From Vibrio vulnificus NBRC 15645 = ATCC 27562 (GTDB lineage Bacteria; Pseudomonadota; Gammaproteobacteria; Enterobacterales; Vibrionaceae): 64,000 bases of DNA. Positions 7,985 to 16,631 of the stretch are shown here, one piece after another (the stretch's first letter is position 1; every line of letters begins with the position of its first letter). The position numbers and the translations under genes were made by a program. The DNA lies in contig NZ_CP012882.1 in assembly GCF_002224265.1 (NCBI RefSeq), positions 992,001-1,056,000 of the forward strand, given 5' to 3'. A model generated the notes under the pieces. That model saw only the letters and a program-made list of their open reading frames with translations. It ran no database searches and was not told the origin of the DNA.

Positions 7985-8848
7985 CTAATCACCTAAAGGC
8001 TGCCTATCACCGCCGCCGCGATGCGAGTCTAATGCCACTTTTAAGCGGCGCAGTTTGTCACGTGAGCGACGTTTATTTTTCACCGCTAGAGCCATAGAAA
8101 GCACATCGACAAGCGCCAGCATGGCGTAACGCGAGGCAGAAGGCTTGTAGATAAAATCTGTTTCGTGATGCTCTATCGGTAAAACCACGTTCGCTTGTTC
8201 AGCCAATGGCGTGCCTTTTGGCGTAATCGCAATGATTTTCAGACCGTAATCACGCGCTAGTTGCGCAGTCTCGACGATCACTGGTGTATAGCCGGTCGCG
8301 GAGATAAGCACCATGACGTCATTGGCATCAGCAGTGGCGGCGACCATGCGCGTCATCAAACCATCGTGGTAGGCAACAATGGCAAAGCCCAAACGAAACA
8401 GGCGATGTTGCAGTTCCTGAGAAGCAATCGTAGAACCGCCACCCATGCCGACACTGATGATTTGTCTTGCACCGTAGAGCCAATCAACGGCTTGATCAAT
8501 GTCTTGTTCATTGATCAACGCTCGGTTGATATCGAGTGATTGTTTGATGGATTCGTAAATCACTTGGTAGCCACTTTGATCGGGCGGCTCAAGGATAAAA
8601 CGCTGTCCAACCGTCAGCGACTGAGCCAGTTTGATCTTCATTTCACGAACATTTTTGCAGCCTATTGCTTTGGCAAAGCGCGTGATGGTAGCTTCACTGA
8701 CGTCTGCACTTTGTGCCAGCTCGGTGATGCTGGCGTTGGCAGCGGTTTCAATGTCATCCGTCACCAATTTGGCGACTTTCTTTTCTGCTTCGCGTAGTGC
8801 GCTAAAACGTTCGGTGATTTGAGAAATAATGTCGACTTCTAAACTCAA
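7985..8848 (-). CDS. RpiR/HexR-like regulator with SIS domain
   Basis: A 287-residue phosphosugar-responsive regulator. The N-terminal helix-turn-helix (about residues 35-65, core SITELAQSADVSEATITRFAKA) is followed by a SIS sugar-isomerase-fold domain (about 120-260). It resembles HexR, whose ligand in other Proteobacteria is KDPG. It lies downstream of the PLP-enzyme gene on the same strand, separated by a hairpin. As the only regulator in the locus it is the natural candidate for controlling both divergent operons through the GATAG-TTT-CTATC sites. If the pathway ends in KDG/KDPG, a KDPG-like inducer would fit; that is inference. Confidence 0.85.
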   Translation of the reverse strand: MSLEVDIISQITERFSALREAEKKVAKLVTDDIETAANASITELAQSADVSEATITRFAKAIGCKNVREMKIKLAQSLTVGQRFILEPPDQSGYQVIYESIKQSLDINRALINEQDIDQAVDWLYGARQIISVGMGGGSTIASQELQHRLFRLGFAIVAYHDGLMTRMVAATADANDVMVLISATGYTPVIVETAQLARDYGLKIIAITPKGTPLAEQANVVLPIEHHETDFIYKPSASRYAMLALVDVLSMALAVKNKRRSRDKLRRLKVALDSHRGGGDRQPLGD

Positions 8849-8870
8849 GGGATTGTCCTACGTTGTCAAT

Positions 8871-8891
8871 GACCGCAGCAAAACTGCGGTC
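8871..8891 (-). other. Intercistronic hairpin
   Basis: GACCGCAG (8871-8878) and CTGCGGTC (8884-8891) form a perfect 8-bp stem with a 5-nt loop, between the PLP-enzyme gene and the regulator gene of the minus-strand operon. There is no T-run. It may reduce readthrough or stabilise the upstream mRNA segment. Confidence 0.45.
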
Positions 8892-8944
8892 GCAAGAATA
8901 GCGTAATTTGTTCTAAGTTGCTGCTTTCACATCGCACAATTTCA

Positions 8945-10210
8945 TCAGAATCGCGTTTCTACCCAGTGGCTTACTTGGTAGTGATCATCACGAATCGCCA
9001 ACGCACGCCATTTGTCTATGGTGAGGCAAGGGTGAGAGGTGGAGAAAACCAGAATATCGCCGACATCGAGTTCGCACTCCGCTGGGATTTCAACAAACGT
9101 ATGTTGATCCATGATCGCGGTTGACGTCACGCCAGCAGGTATTGGCAGCGGTTGACCGTCTCGAAACGCGAGTTCTAACGTGGGTAGGCCAGCATCAAAT
9201 GCGACATCGCGCTTACCCATGCCAACCACAAGACGCGTTGGCTCTGGACGAGAAATAACATGTGCCCATAACTCAAGCGCAGAGAGTAAATCCCCACCAA
9301 GATCGCATGCTACTCCCTGATTCTGTCGTGCTCTTTGCATCACTTGTTGCTGCGCAGTTTGGTAGATCCCCGTGTCATGGATGGCGTAGCAGCCAGGGCG
9401 AATGACGGGGTTGAGATCGGTAAGGCCGCTAAATTGCTCCGCCACTACGTCATACCAAGCTGAGCCCGCACCAGTGATGATTGGTTGTGATGCGATCAAT
9501 TGAGCGCGGTTTAGCTCACGAGTTAAAGAGATTGCACCCTGCAAGAAATGGCGGATCTCAGCTTCGGCATTGTCGCCATGAATCACCCCTTCGTACACTT
9601 CGATTCCCGCCAACGCTAAGTGGGGCAGTGAGTGGATTTCATTAGCGAGTGAAAACACTTGCGCTTCGCTTCGACAACCGCATCGGCCACCATCGACACC
9701 CAATTCAATGAAAAGATGCAGTGTTTGCTGGCGCTGGGCAAAAAAGTGCGAAAGGGCGCGAATGTTACGCGAAGAATCTACGCAGCAGTACAGCTGGATC
9801 TCAGGATCTTCAATGAGTCGACTAATAATGGCCATGTTGGCTTTGCCCACCAGTTGATTGGCGATGATAATGTTTTTCGCACCGGCCATGGCGGCGATTT
9901 CCGCTTGTGCGGCAGTGGCAACGGTGATGCCCCACGCGCCATGTTCGAGCTGTTGACGGAAGAAATCGGGTGTCATGGAGGTTTTGCCGTGTGGGGCCAG
10001 TTTCACTTGGTGGTGATTGGCAAACTGTTGCATCCACTTAAGGTTATTGTTGAGTGCAGACGCGTGAATCACAGCACTCGGCAGGCTCACTTCATCCAAA
10101 GATAAATGGCATGCTTGAGGTTGAATTACTTGGCTTTTTTCACCTGCAGCAGGGCGTTGAATTACAAAGTTATGATAGTTTCTATCATGATTTTCATGTG
10201 TTTTTTTCAT
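8945..10210 (-). CDS. PLP-dependent D-amino acid deaminase / D-glucosaminate deaminase-like
   Basis: A 421-residue fold-type III PLP enzyme of the D-threonine aldolase / D-serine dehydratase (DSD1) group. The N-terminal alanine-racemase-like barrel has the PLP lysine in LAPHGKTSM (K76), and the C-terminal beta domain has the metal-site residues in DQHTF and SHPCL. Members eliminate water and ammonia from D-beta-hydroxy-alpha-amino acids. In this locus the candidate substrates are D-glucosaminate (giving 2-keto-3-deoxygluconate) or D-amino acids released by the adjacent deacylase. A RidA protein nearby would clear the enamine product. One operator palindrome lies inside codons about 8-13, so the annotated start could be questioned, but no good internal start is visible. 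Confidence 0.75.
   Translation of the reverse strand: MKKTHENHDRNYHNFVIQRPAAGEKSQVIQPQACHLSLDEVSLPSAVIHASALNNNLKWMQQFANHHQVKLAPHGKTSMTPDFFRQQLEHGAWGITVATAAQAEIAAMAGAKNIIIANQLVGKANMAIISRLIEDPEIQLYCCVDSSRNIRALSHFFAQRQQTLHLFIELGVDGGRCGCRSEAQVFSLANEIHSLPHLALAGIEVYEGVIHGDNAEAEIRHFLQGAISLTRELNRAQLIASQPIITGAGSAWYDVVAEQFSGLTDLNPVIRPGCYAIHDTGIYQTAQQQVMQRARQNQGVACDLGGDLLSALELWAHVISRPEPTRLVVGMGKRDVAFDAGLPTLELAFRDGQPLPIPAGVTSTAIMDQHTFVEIPAECELDVGDILVFSTSHPCLTIDKWRALAIRDDHYQVSHWVETRF
10172..10188. promoter_or_regulatory. RpiR operator candidate 1
   Basis: ATGATAG-TTT-CTATCAT is a perfect inverted repeat with 7-bp arms. It lies within the first codons of the PLP-enzyme gene and matches a second site 108 bp away upstream of the deacylase gene. 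The shared core is GATAG-TTT-CTATC. Confidence 0.6.
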
Positions 10211-10279
10211 GGCTATCTACTTCTAACATGTTTTAAGTGGTTGATATTTTGAGTTTGTTTGTTTCTAAAATAGATCTTG

Positions 10280-10294
10280 TGGTAGAAACTATCA
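10280..10294. promoter_or_regulatory. RpiR operator candidate 2
   Basis: TGGTAG-AAA-CTATCA is the second copy of the palindrome (one mismatch between arms), about 100 bp upstream of the GTG start of the deacylase gene and 70 bp upstream of the divergent gene. Together with site 1 it suggests a looping or cooperative repressor controlling both operons. Confidence 0.55.
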
Positions 10295-10392
10295 AACTTT
10301 TCGTGGTTATTTGTGTGTTTTGTCACTGATTAATTTTTACCAAGATTTACTATGGCATCAGGTTAAAGAGTTGAGCAGTAGAGAGACGTAAC

Positions 10393-11826
10393 GTGTTCGA
10401 TACCATAATTCGAAATGTAGAAATTTATGATGGCACCGGTGGTATGCCATTTGTGTCTGATGTCGCCATTCAAGGGCAGCGCATTGCTCAAATTGGTGAT
10501 AGTCATAATGCGTCTGCGGCTTGCGTGATTGATGCCCAGGGCTTGGCGCTCGCGCCGGGGTTTATTGATGTTCATACACATGACGATACCAATGTGATTC
10601 GTTATCCAGAGTGTTTGGCCAAGATCAGCCAAGGCGTGACGACGGTGATTGTAGGTAACTGCGGCATCAGTGCCAGCCCGACGATTTTGGCGGGTGATCC
10701 GCCTGACCCGATGAACTTGCTTGGTGAACAAGCCGATTTTAAGTATCCGACGTTTTCCCATTACGCTGAGGCGGTGACACAAGCGCAACCTGCCGTGAAT
10801 GTGGCGGCGTTGGTTGGCCACACGACGCTGCGCAATAATGTTATGGATGATTTGCTGCGCACGGCATCCGATGAGGAAATCGAGCAGATGCGACAAGCGC
10901 TCGCTTTAGCAATGGAACAGGGGGCATTGGGGCTTAGTTCAGGTTTGGCTTATGCCAGTGCTAAGCAAGCGACGGCTGATGAAGTGATGCGTTTGGCGCA
11001 AGTGCTTGGTCAATATAACGGCATTTATACCACCCACATGCGGACCGAGTTTGAAGAAATACTCAGCGCGATGGAGGAAGCCTTTGAAACGGGCCAGTTT
11101 GCTAAGGTGCCAGTGGTGATCTCCCATCTCAAATGCGCGGGCGCGGGCAACTGGGGGCGCACTGTTGAAGTGGTGGATCTGATGGAAAAAGCCGCTCAAC
11201 ATCAGGATGTCTCTTGCGATTGTTACCCTTATTCAGCCAGCTCTTCCACTTTAGATCTGAACCAAGTGACAGAAGAGATCGATATTTTTATTACTTGGTC
11301 GAAAAGCCAGCCACACTTTGCCGGTAAGATGCTGAAGCAGATCGCCAAGGAGATGGGGTTACCCCTCATGGAAGCCGCCAAAGTGTTGCAACCTGCTGGA
11401 GCGGTGTATCACTGCATGGACGAACACGATGTTAAGCGCGTTTTAAAATACCGCTTAACCATGGTGGGCTCGGACGGATTGCCGAACGATCCTCATCCAC
11501 ACCCGCGCTTGTGGGGCACTTTCCCGAAAGTGCTTGGGCACTATTGCCGAGAAGAAAAACTATTTTCCCTGCAAGAAGCAATTCACAAAATGACGGGAAT
11601 GTCTGCTCAACGCTATAACCTCAATGAACGAGGAGTGATCAAACAAGGTGCATTTGCTGACTTGGTTTTATTTAATCCGAGAACAGTGAAAGATACCGCT
11701 ACTTTTGAAAATCCCATTTCGTTAGCGCAAGGTATTGAACGGGTATTCGTGAATGGAATACTGGCTTATTTTAATGGTCAGGTTTCAAAACACAGAAACG
11801 GTGTTTTTATTTATCGAAATAAATAA
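10393..11826 (+). CDS. N-acyl-D-amino-acid deacylase family (candidate N-acetylglucosaminate deacetylase)
   Basis: A 477-residue amidohydrolase of the D-aminoacylase subtype. The metal motif HTH is at residues 61-63 and the family's bridging Cys lies in VGNCGIS (C90). Later blocks include THMRTE, SHLKCAG and GSDGLPNDPHPHPR, the last holding the catalytic Asp. The family removes acyl groups from N-acyl-D-amino acids; N-acetylglucosaminate is structurally an N-acetyl-D-amino acid, so it is an attractive substrate here. The gene uses GTG as start (10393) with a weak purine-rich RBS. It is the first gene of the plus-strand operon. Confidence 0.8.
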   Translation: MFDTIIRNVEIYDGTGGMPFVSDVAIQGQRIAQIGDSHNASAACVIDAQGLALAPGFIDVHTHDDTNVIRYPECLAKISQGVTTVIVGNCGISASPTILAGDPPDPMNLLGEQADFKYPTFSHYAEAVTQAQPAVNVAALVGHTTLRNNVMDDLLRTASDEEIEQMRQALALAMEQGALGLSSGLAYASAKQATADEVMRLAQVLGQYNGIYTTHMRTEFEEILSAMEEAFETGQFAKVPVVISHLKCAGAGNWGRTVEVVDLMEKAAQHQDVSCDCYPYSASSSTLDLNQVTEEIDIFITWSKSQPHFAGKMLKQIAKEMGLPLMEAAKVLQPAGAVYHCMDEHDVKRVLKYRLTMVGSDGLPNDPHPHPRLWGTFPKVLGHYCREEKLFSLQEAIHKMTGMSAQRYNLNERGVIKQGAFADLVLFNPRTVKDTATFENPISLAQGIERVFVNGILAYFNGQVSKHRNGVFIYRNK

Positions 11827-11902
11827 CGTTTTAATTCAAATAAAGTTATTTGGTAAATAATAAATTGATGAAATTAAGTAAGAAAAGTAATGGAGAAAAA
11901 TA

Positions 11903-12295
11903 ATGTCAATTAAACGATATGGCGTAGAAGGCGGCGTGGGTACAGGTGGTCAGCATTTACCTTTTGCGCGAGCTACCGAAGCGGGTGGTTTCCTTTACGT
12001 CTCTGGCCAAACGCCGATGATTGATGGTGAAGTGGTTGAAGGTGGCATTGTTGATCAATCACGCCTCGCGATTCAAAACTGTGTCGACATCATGAGCGAG
12101 GCAGGCTATACGCTAGAAGATGTAGTGCACGTTAAGGTTGTGTTGACCGATGCACGCTATTTCCAGTCGTTCAATAAAGTGTTTAAAGAGTTTTTTGGCG
12201 AGCATCCACCTGCGCGGATTTGCATGGTGTGTGACCTCGTGGTGGATGTTAAGGTGGAAGTCGACGTCACGTGTTATCGAGCTGACCGTCGCTAA
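11903..12295 (+). CDS. RidA family enamine/imine deaminase (first copy)
   Basis: A 130-residue trimeric-type RidA/YjgF/UK114 protein. The diagnostic arginine is present as R105 in HPPARICMV, the residue that binds the carboxylate of enamine/imine intermediates. RidA proteins hydrolyse reactive enamines released by PLP-dependent dehydratases, which matches the PLP enzyme encoded divergently. GGAG before the ATG supports the start. Confidence 0.87.
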   Translation: MSIKRYGVEGGVGTGGQHLPFARATEAGGFLYVSGQTPMIDGEVVEGGIVDQSRLAIQNCVDIMSEAGYTLEDVVHVKVVLTDARYFQSFNKVFKEFFGEHPPARICMVCDLVVDVKVEVDVTCYRADRR

Positions 12296-12346
12296 TAAAT
12301 ATCAACGCACTTATTTGAGTTAATCGTCACAAAGACAAACTCACAC

Positions 12347-12388
12347 GGTGCCGAATTTGAACTCTCCCTATGATTCTTATTCGGCACC
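12347..12388 (+). other. Intercistronic hairpin before the symporter gene
   Basis: GGTGCCGAAT (12347-12356) pairs perfectly with ATTCGGCACC (12379-12388) around a 22-nt loop. No T-run follows. It sits in the 189-bp gap between the RidA and symporter genes and may set relative expression or mRNA decay. Confidence 0.5.
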
Positions 12389-12484
12389 TTCACTCCCTGA
12401 AATAAAAATAATCATGCCTGCCTAAATGGAAGGACGGGGATATTTTATCTGAAAGATGGACTTAAATTACCTGAGAGGTGTTCC

Positions 12485-14002
12485 ATGAATAGCACACTTT
12501 TTTTAACCGGATTTGGAATATATGTGCTTTTCCTTATTTGGCTCGGCTGGTTTGTTTCACGTAATCAAAAATCAGGAGAAGATTTTTTATTAGGTGGGCG
12601 AGGATTGCCATTATTTCTCGTATTAGGCACCACAGTCGCCACCATGGTAGGAACGGGTTCCAGTATGGGGGCGGTAGGATTTGGTTATGCCAACGGTTGG
12701 GCGGGAGCGCTCTATGGCATTGGCGGCGCAGTCGGCATATTGCTTTTGGCTCTTTGGTTTGCCCCTGTTCGTAAACTTAACTTTATGACCATGAGTGAAG
12801 AGCTTGCTTATTACGTTGGTGCAAACCGCATCGTCAAAAATGTGGTCGGCTTGTTGATTTTCATTGCATCGATTGGTTGGCTTGGCGCGCACATTCTTGG
12901 CGGTGGCATGTACCTCGCATGGATTGCTGATATTGACCTCAGCACCGCGAAAATCGTGATTGCGGTGGCGTTTACTATTTACGTGGTGATCGGCGGTTAC
13001 ACCGCTGTTGTTTGGACCGATGCCATTCAAGCCGTGATCTTGTTTGTTGGCTTCATTCTCATGGCGGTCTTGTCTGTGCAGCACATTGGTGGCTTAGATA
13101 ATCTCTACAGTGCGATGGATCCTGCGGCAGTCAGCTTTTTAGCCATCGACAAACTTGGTTTACTCCCTGCAATTTCATTGTCTGTGGTGATTGGTGTGGG
13201 CGTGTTAGCGACGCCATCGTTCCGTCAGCGTATCTACTCGGGCAAAGACGTTTCAACCATCCGTCGTTCGTTTGTTGGCTCCGGTGTGCTGTATCTTTTC
13301 TTCTCTATTATCCCAGCCATTATCGGTATGGCAGCACATGCGATTAACCCAGAATTGGCCAACTCAAACTACGCATTCCCTTACGTGGCTGCCACGGTTC
13401 TACCTGTTGGTGTCGGGATGATTGTGCTTATCGCAGGCCTTTCGGCCACCATGTCGAGTGCCAGCTCTGATGCCATCGCGGGCGTGTCCATCCTGCTACG
13501 CGATGTGTATGTGATGTTCACGGGCCGAGTGCCAAATAAAGAGTCAATGCTCAACTATTCGCGCCTGGCGTTGGTGGTGGTGATTGGTTTCGCTCTGCTG
13601 TTTGCGCTCACCTCAAATGACATCATTGGCTACATCACCAAAATGATTTCTACAGTCATGTCTGGCATGTTTGTCTGCGGTATGTTGGGGCGTTTTTGGC
13701 GCCGTTATAACTGGCAAGGGGCTTTAGCCACACTGGCGGGTGCTTCTGCAGCTTCAGTGGCTGTCATGATGAGTCCGAGCCTAACCACATTTTGGGGCAA
13801 CCCTGTCATTCCATCTTGTATGGTGGCCTTAGGGGCTGGAGTAGTGGTGAGCCTACTAACACCGGCTAACCAAGTTTCTGCCGAAATGGCTCGCGCTATC
13901 TTAGACGATGAACGCGCTTTGATGGAAATGGAACTCTCCGACAAAGGTGAGCTGGATCGCGATGAATCGTTGGCAAATCGTCAAGCGGCGCGCGAGCTGT
14001 AA
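12485..14002 (+). CDS. Sodium:solute symporter (SSS family)
   Basis: A 505-residue polytopic inner-membrane transporter with about 13 hydrophobic helices. The N-terminal SSS features include RNQKSGEDFLLGGRGLP and the glycine-rich stretch that follows; the core TFWGNP-containing tail and a charged C-terminus (about residues 470-505) complete it. SSS carriers import sugars, organic acids, amino acids or sialic acid with Na+. Here it is the only importer in the locus and should bring in the GH20 product, such as N-acetylglucosaminate. The start is preceded by GAGAGG. Confidence 0.87.
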   Translation: MNSTLFLTGFGIYVLFLIWLGWFVSRNQKSGEDFLLGGRGLPLFLVLGTTVATMVGTGSSMGAVGFGYANGWAGALYGIGGAVGILLLALWFAPVRKLNFMTMSEELAYYVGANRIVKNVVGLLIFIASIGWLGAHILGGGMYLAWIADIDLSTAKIVIAVAFTIYVVIGGYTAVVWTDAIQAVILFVGFILMAVLSVQHIGGLDNLYSAMDPAAVSFLAIDKLGLLPAISLSVVIGVGVLATPSFRQRIYSGKDVSTIRRSFVGSGVLYLFFSIIPAIIGMAAHAINPELANSNYAFPYVAATVLPVGVGMIVLIAGLSATMSSASSDAIAGVSILLRDVYVMFTGRVPNKESMLNYSRLALVVVIGFALLFALTSNDIIGYITKMISTVMSGMFVCGMLGRFWRRYNWQGALATLAGASAASVAVMMSPSLTTFWGNPVIPSCMVALGAGVVVSLLTPANQVSAEMARAILDDERALMEMELSDKGELDRDESLANRQAAREL

Positions 14003-14024
14003 TCTCCCACTTCTAATCTCTGTT

Positions 14025-14060
14025 CGATGAGTTTCAGTGATCTTGCTCTGAAACTCATCG
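14025..14060 (+). other. Intercistronic hairpin before the GH20 gene
   Basis: CGATGAGTTTCAG (14025-14037) pairs perfectly over 13 bp with CTGAAACTCATCG (14048-14060), with a 10-nt loop. It fills most of the 79-bp gap between the symporter and hexosaminidase genes and ends 9 nt before the AGGA ribosome binding site. No T-run follows. Confidence 0.55.
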
Positions 14061-14081
14061 TGTTAGCACAGGAACCTCAAG

Positions 14082-16553
14082 ATGAACAAAGCTACACTGG
14101 CTCTACTGATTTCAGGCATTTTTATGGCACCGACAACCATGGCTATGGCTCCCAATACCGATTTAGTTTTAATGCCTTACCCGCAAAGCGTTGAGTTAAG
14201 CGAAGGCAAGGTGACGCTGGACAAAGCGTTCAGTATTTATATCAAAGGTTACGATTCACCCCGCGTGGCGTTTAATGTTAAGCGCACCATGGAGAGACTC
14301 TATCGACAAACAGGCTTGCCGATGCTGAACTGGCAGGCGAAATCTGAACAAGAAGCCACGCTGGTGATTGATATCCAACGTGCCCCAAGCAGTGTGGTGC
14401 AAAATATCAACAGTGATGAGACCTATCAGTTGAAGGTCGTAAATGGCAAGATTTTGCTCTCAGCCACTGAGCCTTATGGCGCGTTTCATGGCTTAGAAAC
14501 CTTACTGCAACTGGTTTCGACGGATGCCAATGGCTACTTCGTTCCCGCCCTCACTATCTCTGATGCGCCGCGCTTTAAATGGCGAGGGGTGTCGTACGAT
14601 ACCGCGCGTCACTACATCGAACTGCCGGTGATTTTGCGTCAGTTGGATGCCATGGCCTCGGCGAAAATGAACGTCTTTCATTGGCATATTTGGGATGACC
14701 AAGGCATTCGTATTCAGTTGGAAAACTACCCTCGCTTGTGGCAAGCCACCGCGGATGGTGATTTCTACAGCAAAGATGAAATTCGCCAAGTGGTCGAATA
14801 TGCGCGTAATCTCGGTATTCGTGTCATCCCTGAAATCTCGCTGCCTGGCCACGCGTCGGCGGTCGCTCATGCTTATCCAGAGCTGATGTCTGGCCTGGGA
14901 GAACAGTCTTACCCTCAGCAGCGTGGTTGGGGGGTGTTTGAACCTTTGATGGACCCGACCAATCCAGAACTCTATACCATGTTGGCAAGCGTGTTCGATG
15001 AAGTGGCGGCGCTCTTCCCGGATGAGTACTTTCACATCGGCGGGGATGAGCCGAACTATCAACAGTGGCGTGACAACCCGAAAATCCAAGCGTTTATCAA
15101 GCAGCATCAATTGGATGGCGAGCGAGGGCTGCAATCGTACCTTAATAGCCGAGTCGAGCAGATGTTGAACCAGCGTGGTAAAAAAATCACAGGCTGGGAT
15201 GAAATTTGGCACAAAGACTTGCCGAAATCGGTGGTGATTCAGAGCTGGCAAGGGCATGACAGTATTGGCCGAGCGGCCAAAGAGGGCTATCAAGGTATTT
15301 TGTCGACGGGCTATTATCTCGACCAACCTCAACCCACCAGCTACCACTATCGTAATGACCCGATGCCGAAGGGGATCACCGTCGATGATCAATTGCATCA
15401 AGGGGAAAAATTTGTCACCTACGATTGGGTTAAGCCTCGTAACAAAGGAGGCCCGCGCAAAGGGAACCTCACCATCATTGAGGGTGCAGACGGCAAAGTG
15501 CGTGCGTTTACCGATTACAACGGTAAATCGCGTGAAGAAGTGCATGTGTTGGAATACGTGCCCGGTGTGAAGTTCCGCGGCCATTTTGACAACTTCATGT
15601 CCTACACCGAGTTCAACTATCAGTTCGCTGGTGATCAACTAAAAGAAGGCAGCTATCAGCGTATTGGCAATGTGCGTTGGCCGGCAACTGGCAGTTTGGT
15701 GGCCTCTAGCGGGGGAGAAGTGACGAGCGTTCCGCAACCCAATGGCGGTTACCCCGCTCAACTGACCAAAGAAGAGGAGCCACTGATCCTCGGCGGTGAA
15801 GTGACCATTTGGGGTGAAAATCTCGATTCGATGACCATAGAACAGCGCTTATGGCCACGCAGCTATGCGATTGCTGAACGGCTTTGGTCAAGTGAATCTC
15901 TCACTGATGAAGCCAGTATGTACCGTCGAATGCGTGCGTTGGATAGTTGGTCGGAAATATCTCTTGGCTTGCGCCATCATGCGGATGCTCGAATGATGCT
16001 TCAGCGTTTAGCCAATGGGGCAGATGTTGCGCCGCTCATCACGTTAGCCAAATACACGGAGCCTGCGCAATATTATGCAAGGCACTGGGAAAAATGGATT
16101 TCTACGCCAAACAAAGGGGATTTGTACAATCAATATGAACGCTTAAATCGGTTCGCCGATGCCTTAGTGGTAGAAAGCTACGCGGTGTATGACATGGAAG
16201 CGTTGGTGCGTGGCTATCAGCCAAAGGGCAATGCGCAAAGTCCGCAAAGCAAGCAGGTGCTTGAGCAGCTTTCTGAGCATTATCAGGTGGTGAAAGCCGC
16301 GGCGCGTCAATCTCGTGGGATTTTTGCTGCCAATATCGCTTCGCGTGAGAGTGTGGCGCTCGCAGAGGCAACCATAGCATTAGCGGAACTGGGCCTTGAG
16401 TTGGTGGAAAAAACTCAACAGGGACAAGTGCTTTCGGCTGCTGAGCGAGCGACTTATCAAGCGATACTGGATAAGAATGCGGTCATTTTTGATGAAACCA
16501 TTGTGGCGATAGGAAGACCAACCGAGCAGTTACTTCACAAAATTGCACCTTAA
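14082..16553 (+). CDS. Exported GH20 beta-N-acetylhexosaminidase
   Basis: An 823-residue enzyme with a Sec signal peptide (about residues 1-22). It has the GH20 N-terminal alpha/beta domain (to about residue 150), then the (beta/alpha)8 barrel beginning at KWRGVSYDTARHYI and HWHIWDDQG. The catalytic pair is D322-E323 in HIGGDEPNY: Asp orients the acetamido group and Glu is the acid. An insertion of about 150 residues (around 415-560) splits the barrel before the GEVTIWGEN segment, and an extra helical C-terminal domain follows. It releases GlcNAc from chito-oligosaccharides; in this locus chitobionic-type oxidised oligomers are the suspected substrate. It probably acts in the periplasm. Confidence 0.88.
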   Translation: MNKATLALLISGIFMAPTTMAMAPNTDLVLMPYPQSVELSEGKVTLDKAFSIYIKGYDSPRVAFNVKRTMERLYRQTGLPMLNWQAKSEQEATLVIDIQRAPSSVVQNINSDETYQLKVVNGKILLSATEPYGAFHGLETLLQLVSTDANGYFVPALTISDAPRFKWRGVSYDTARHYIELPVILRQLDAMASAKMNVFHWHIWDDQGIRIQLENYPRLWQATADGDFYSKDEIRQVVEYARNLGIRVIPEISLPGHASAVAHAYPELMSGLGEQSYPQQRGWGVFEPLMDPTNPELYTMLASVFDEVAALFPDEYFHIGGDEPNYQQWRDNPKIQAFIKQHQLDGERGLQSYLNSRVEQMLNQRGKKITGWDEIWHKDLPKSVVIQSWQGHDSIGRAAKEGYQGILSTGYYLDQPQPTSYHYRNDPMPKGITVDDQLHQGEKFVTYDWVKPRNKGGPRKGNLTIIEGADGKVRAFTDYNGKSREEVHVLEYVPGVKFRGHFDNFMSYTEFNYQFAGDQLKEGSYQRIGNVRWPATGSLVASSGGEVTSVPQPNGGYPAQLTKEEEPLILGGEVTIWGENLDSMTIEQRLWPRSYAIAERLWSSESLTDEASMYRRMRALDSWSEISLGLRHHADARMMLQRLANGADVAPLITLAKYTEPAQYYARHWEKWISTPNKGDLYNQYERLNRFADALVVESYAVYDMEALVRGYQPKGNAQSPQSKQVLEQLSEHYQVVKAAARQSRGIFAANIASRESVALAEATIALAELGLELVEKTQQGQVLSAAERATYQAILDKNAVIFDETIVAIGRPTEQLLHKIAP

Positions 16554-16566
16554 TGTAGAAAAGCCG

Positions 16567-16592
16567 TTGCCGCCTGTGACAACAGGCGGCAA
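16567..16592 (+). other. Intercistronic hairpin before the lactonase gene
   Basis: TTGCCGCCTG (16567-16576) pairs perfectly with CAGGCGGCAA (16583-16592) around TGACAA. It lies in the 78-bp gap after the GH20 gene and has no T-run. Confidence 0.5.
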
Positions 16593-16631
16593 GGTAACAA
16601 GATGGCTTAACGCAAAGGAAGCGCACAAAGA

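Noticed and set aside
14502..15638. A 378-codon open frame on the minus strand.
   Set aside because: It is the shadow of the GH20 gene, whose catalytic motifs, signal peptide and operon context are clear.
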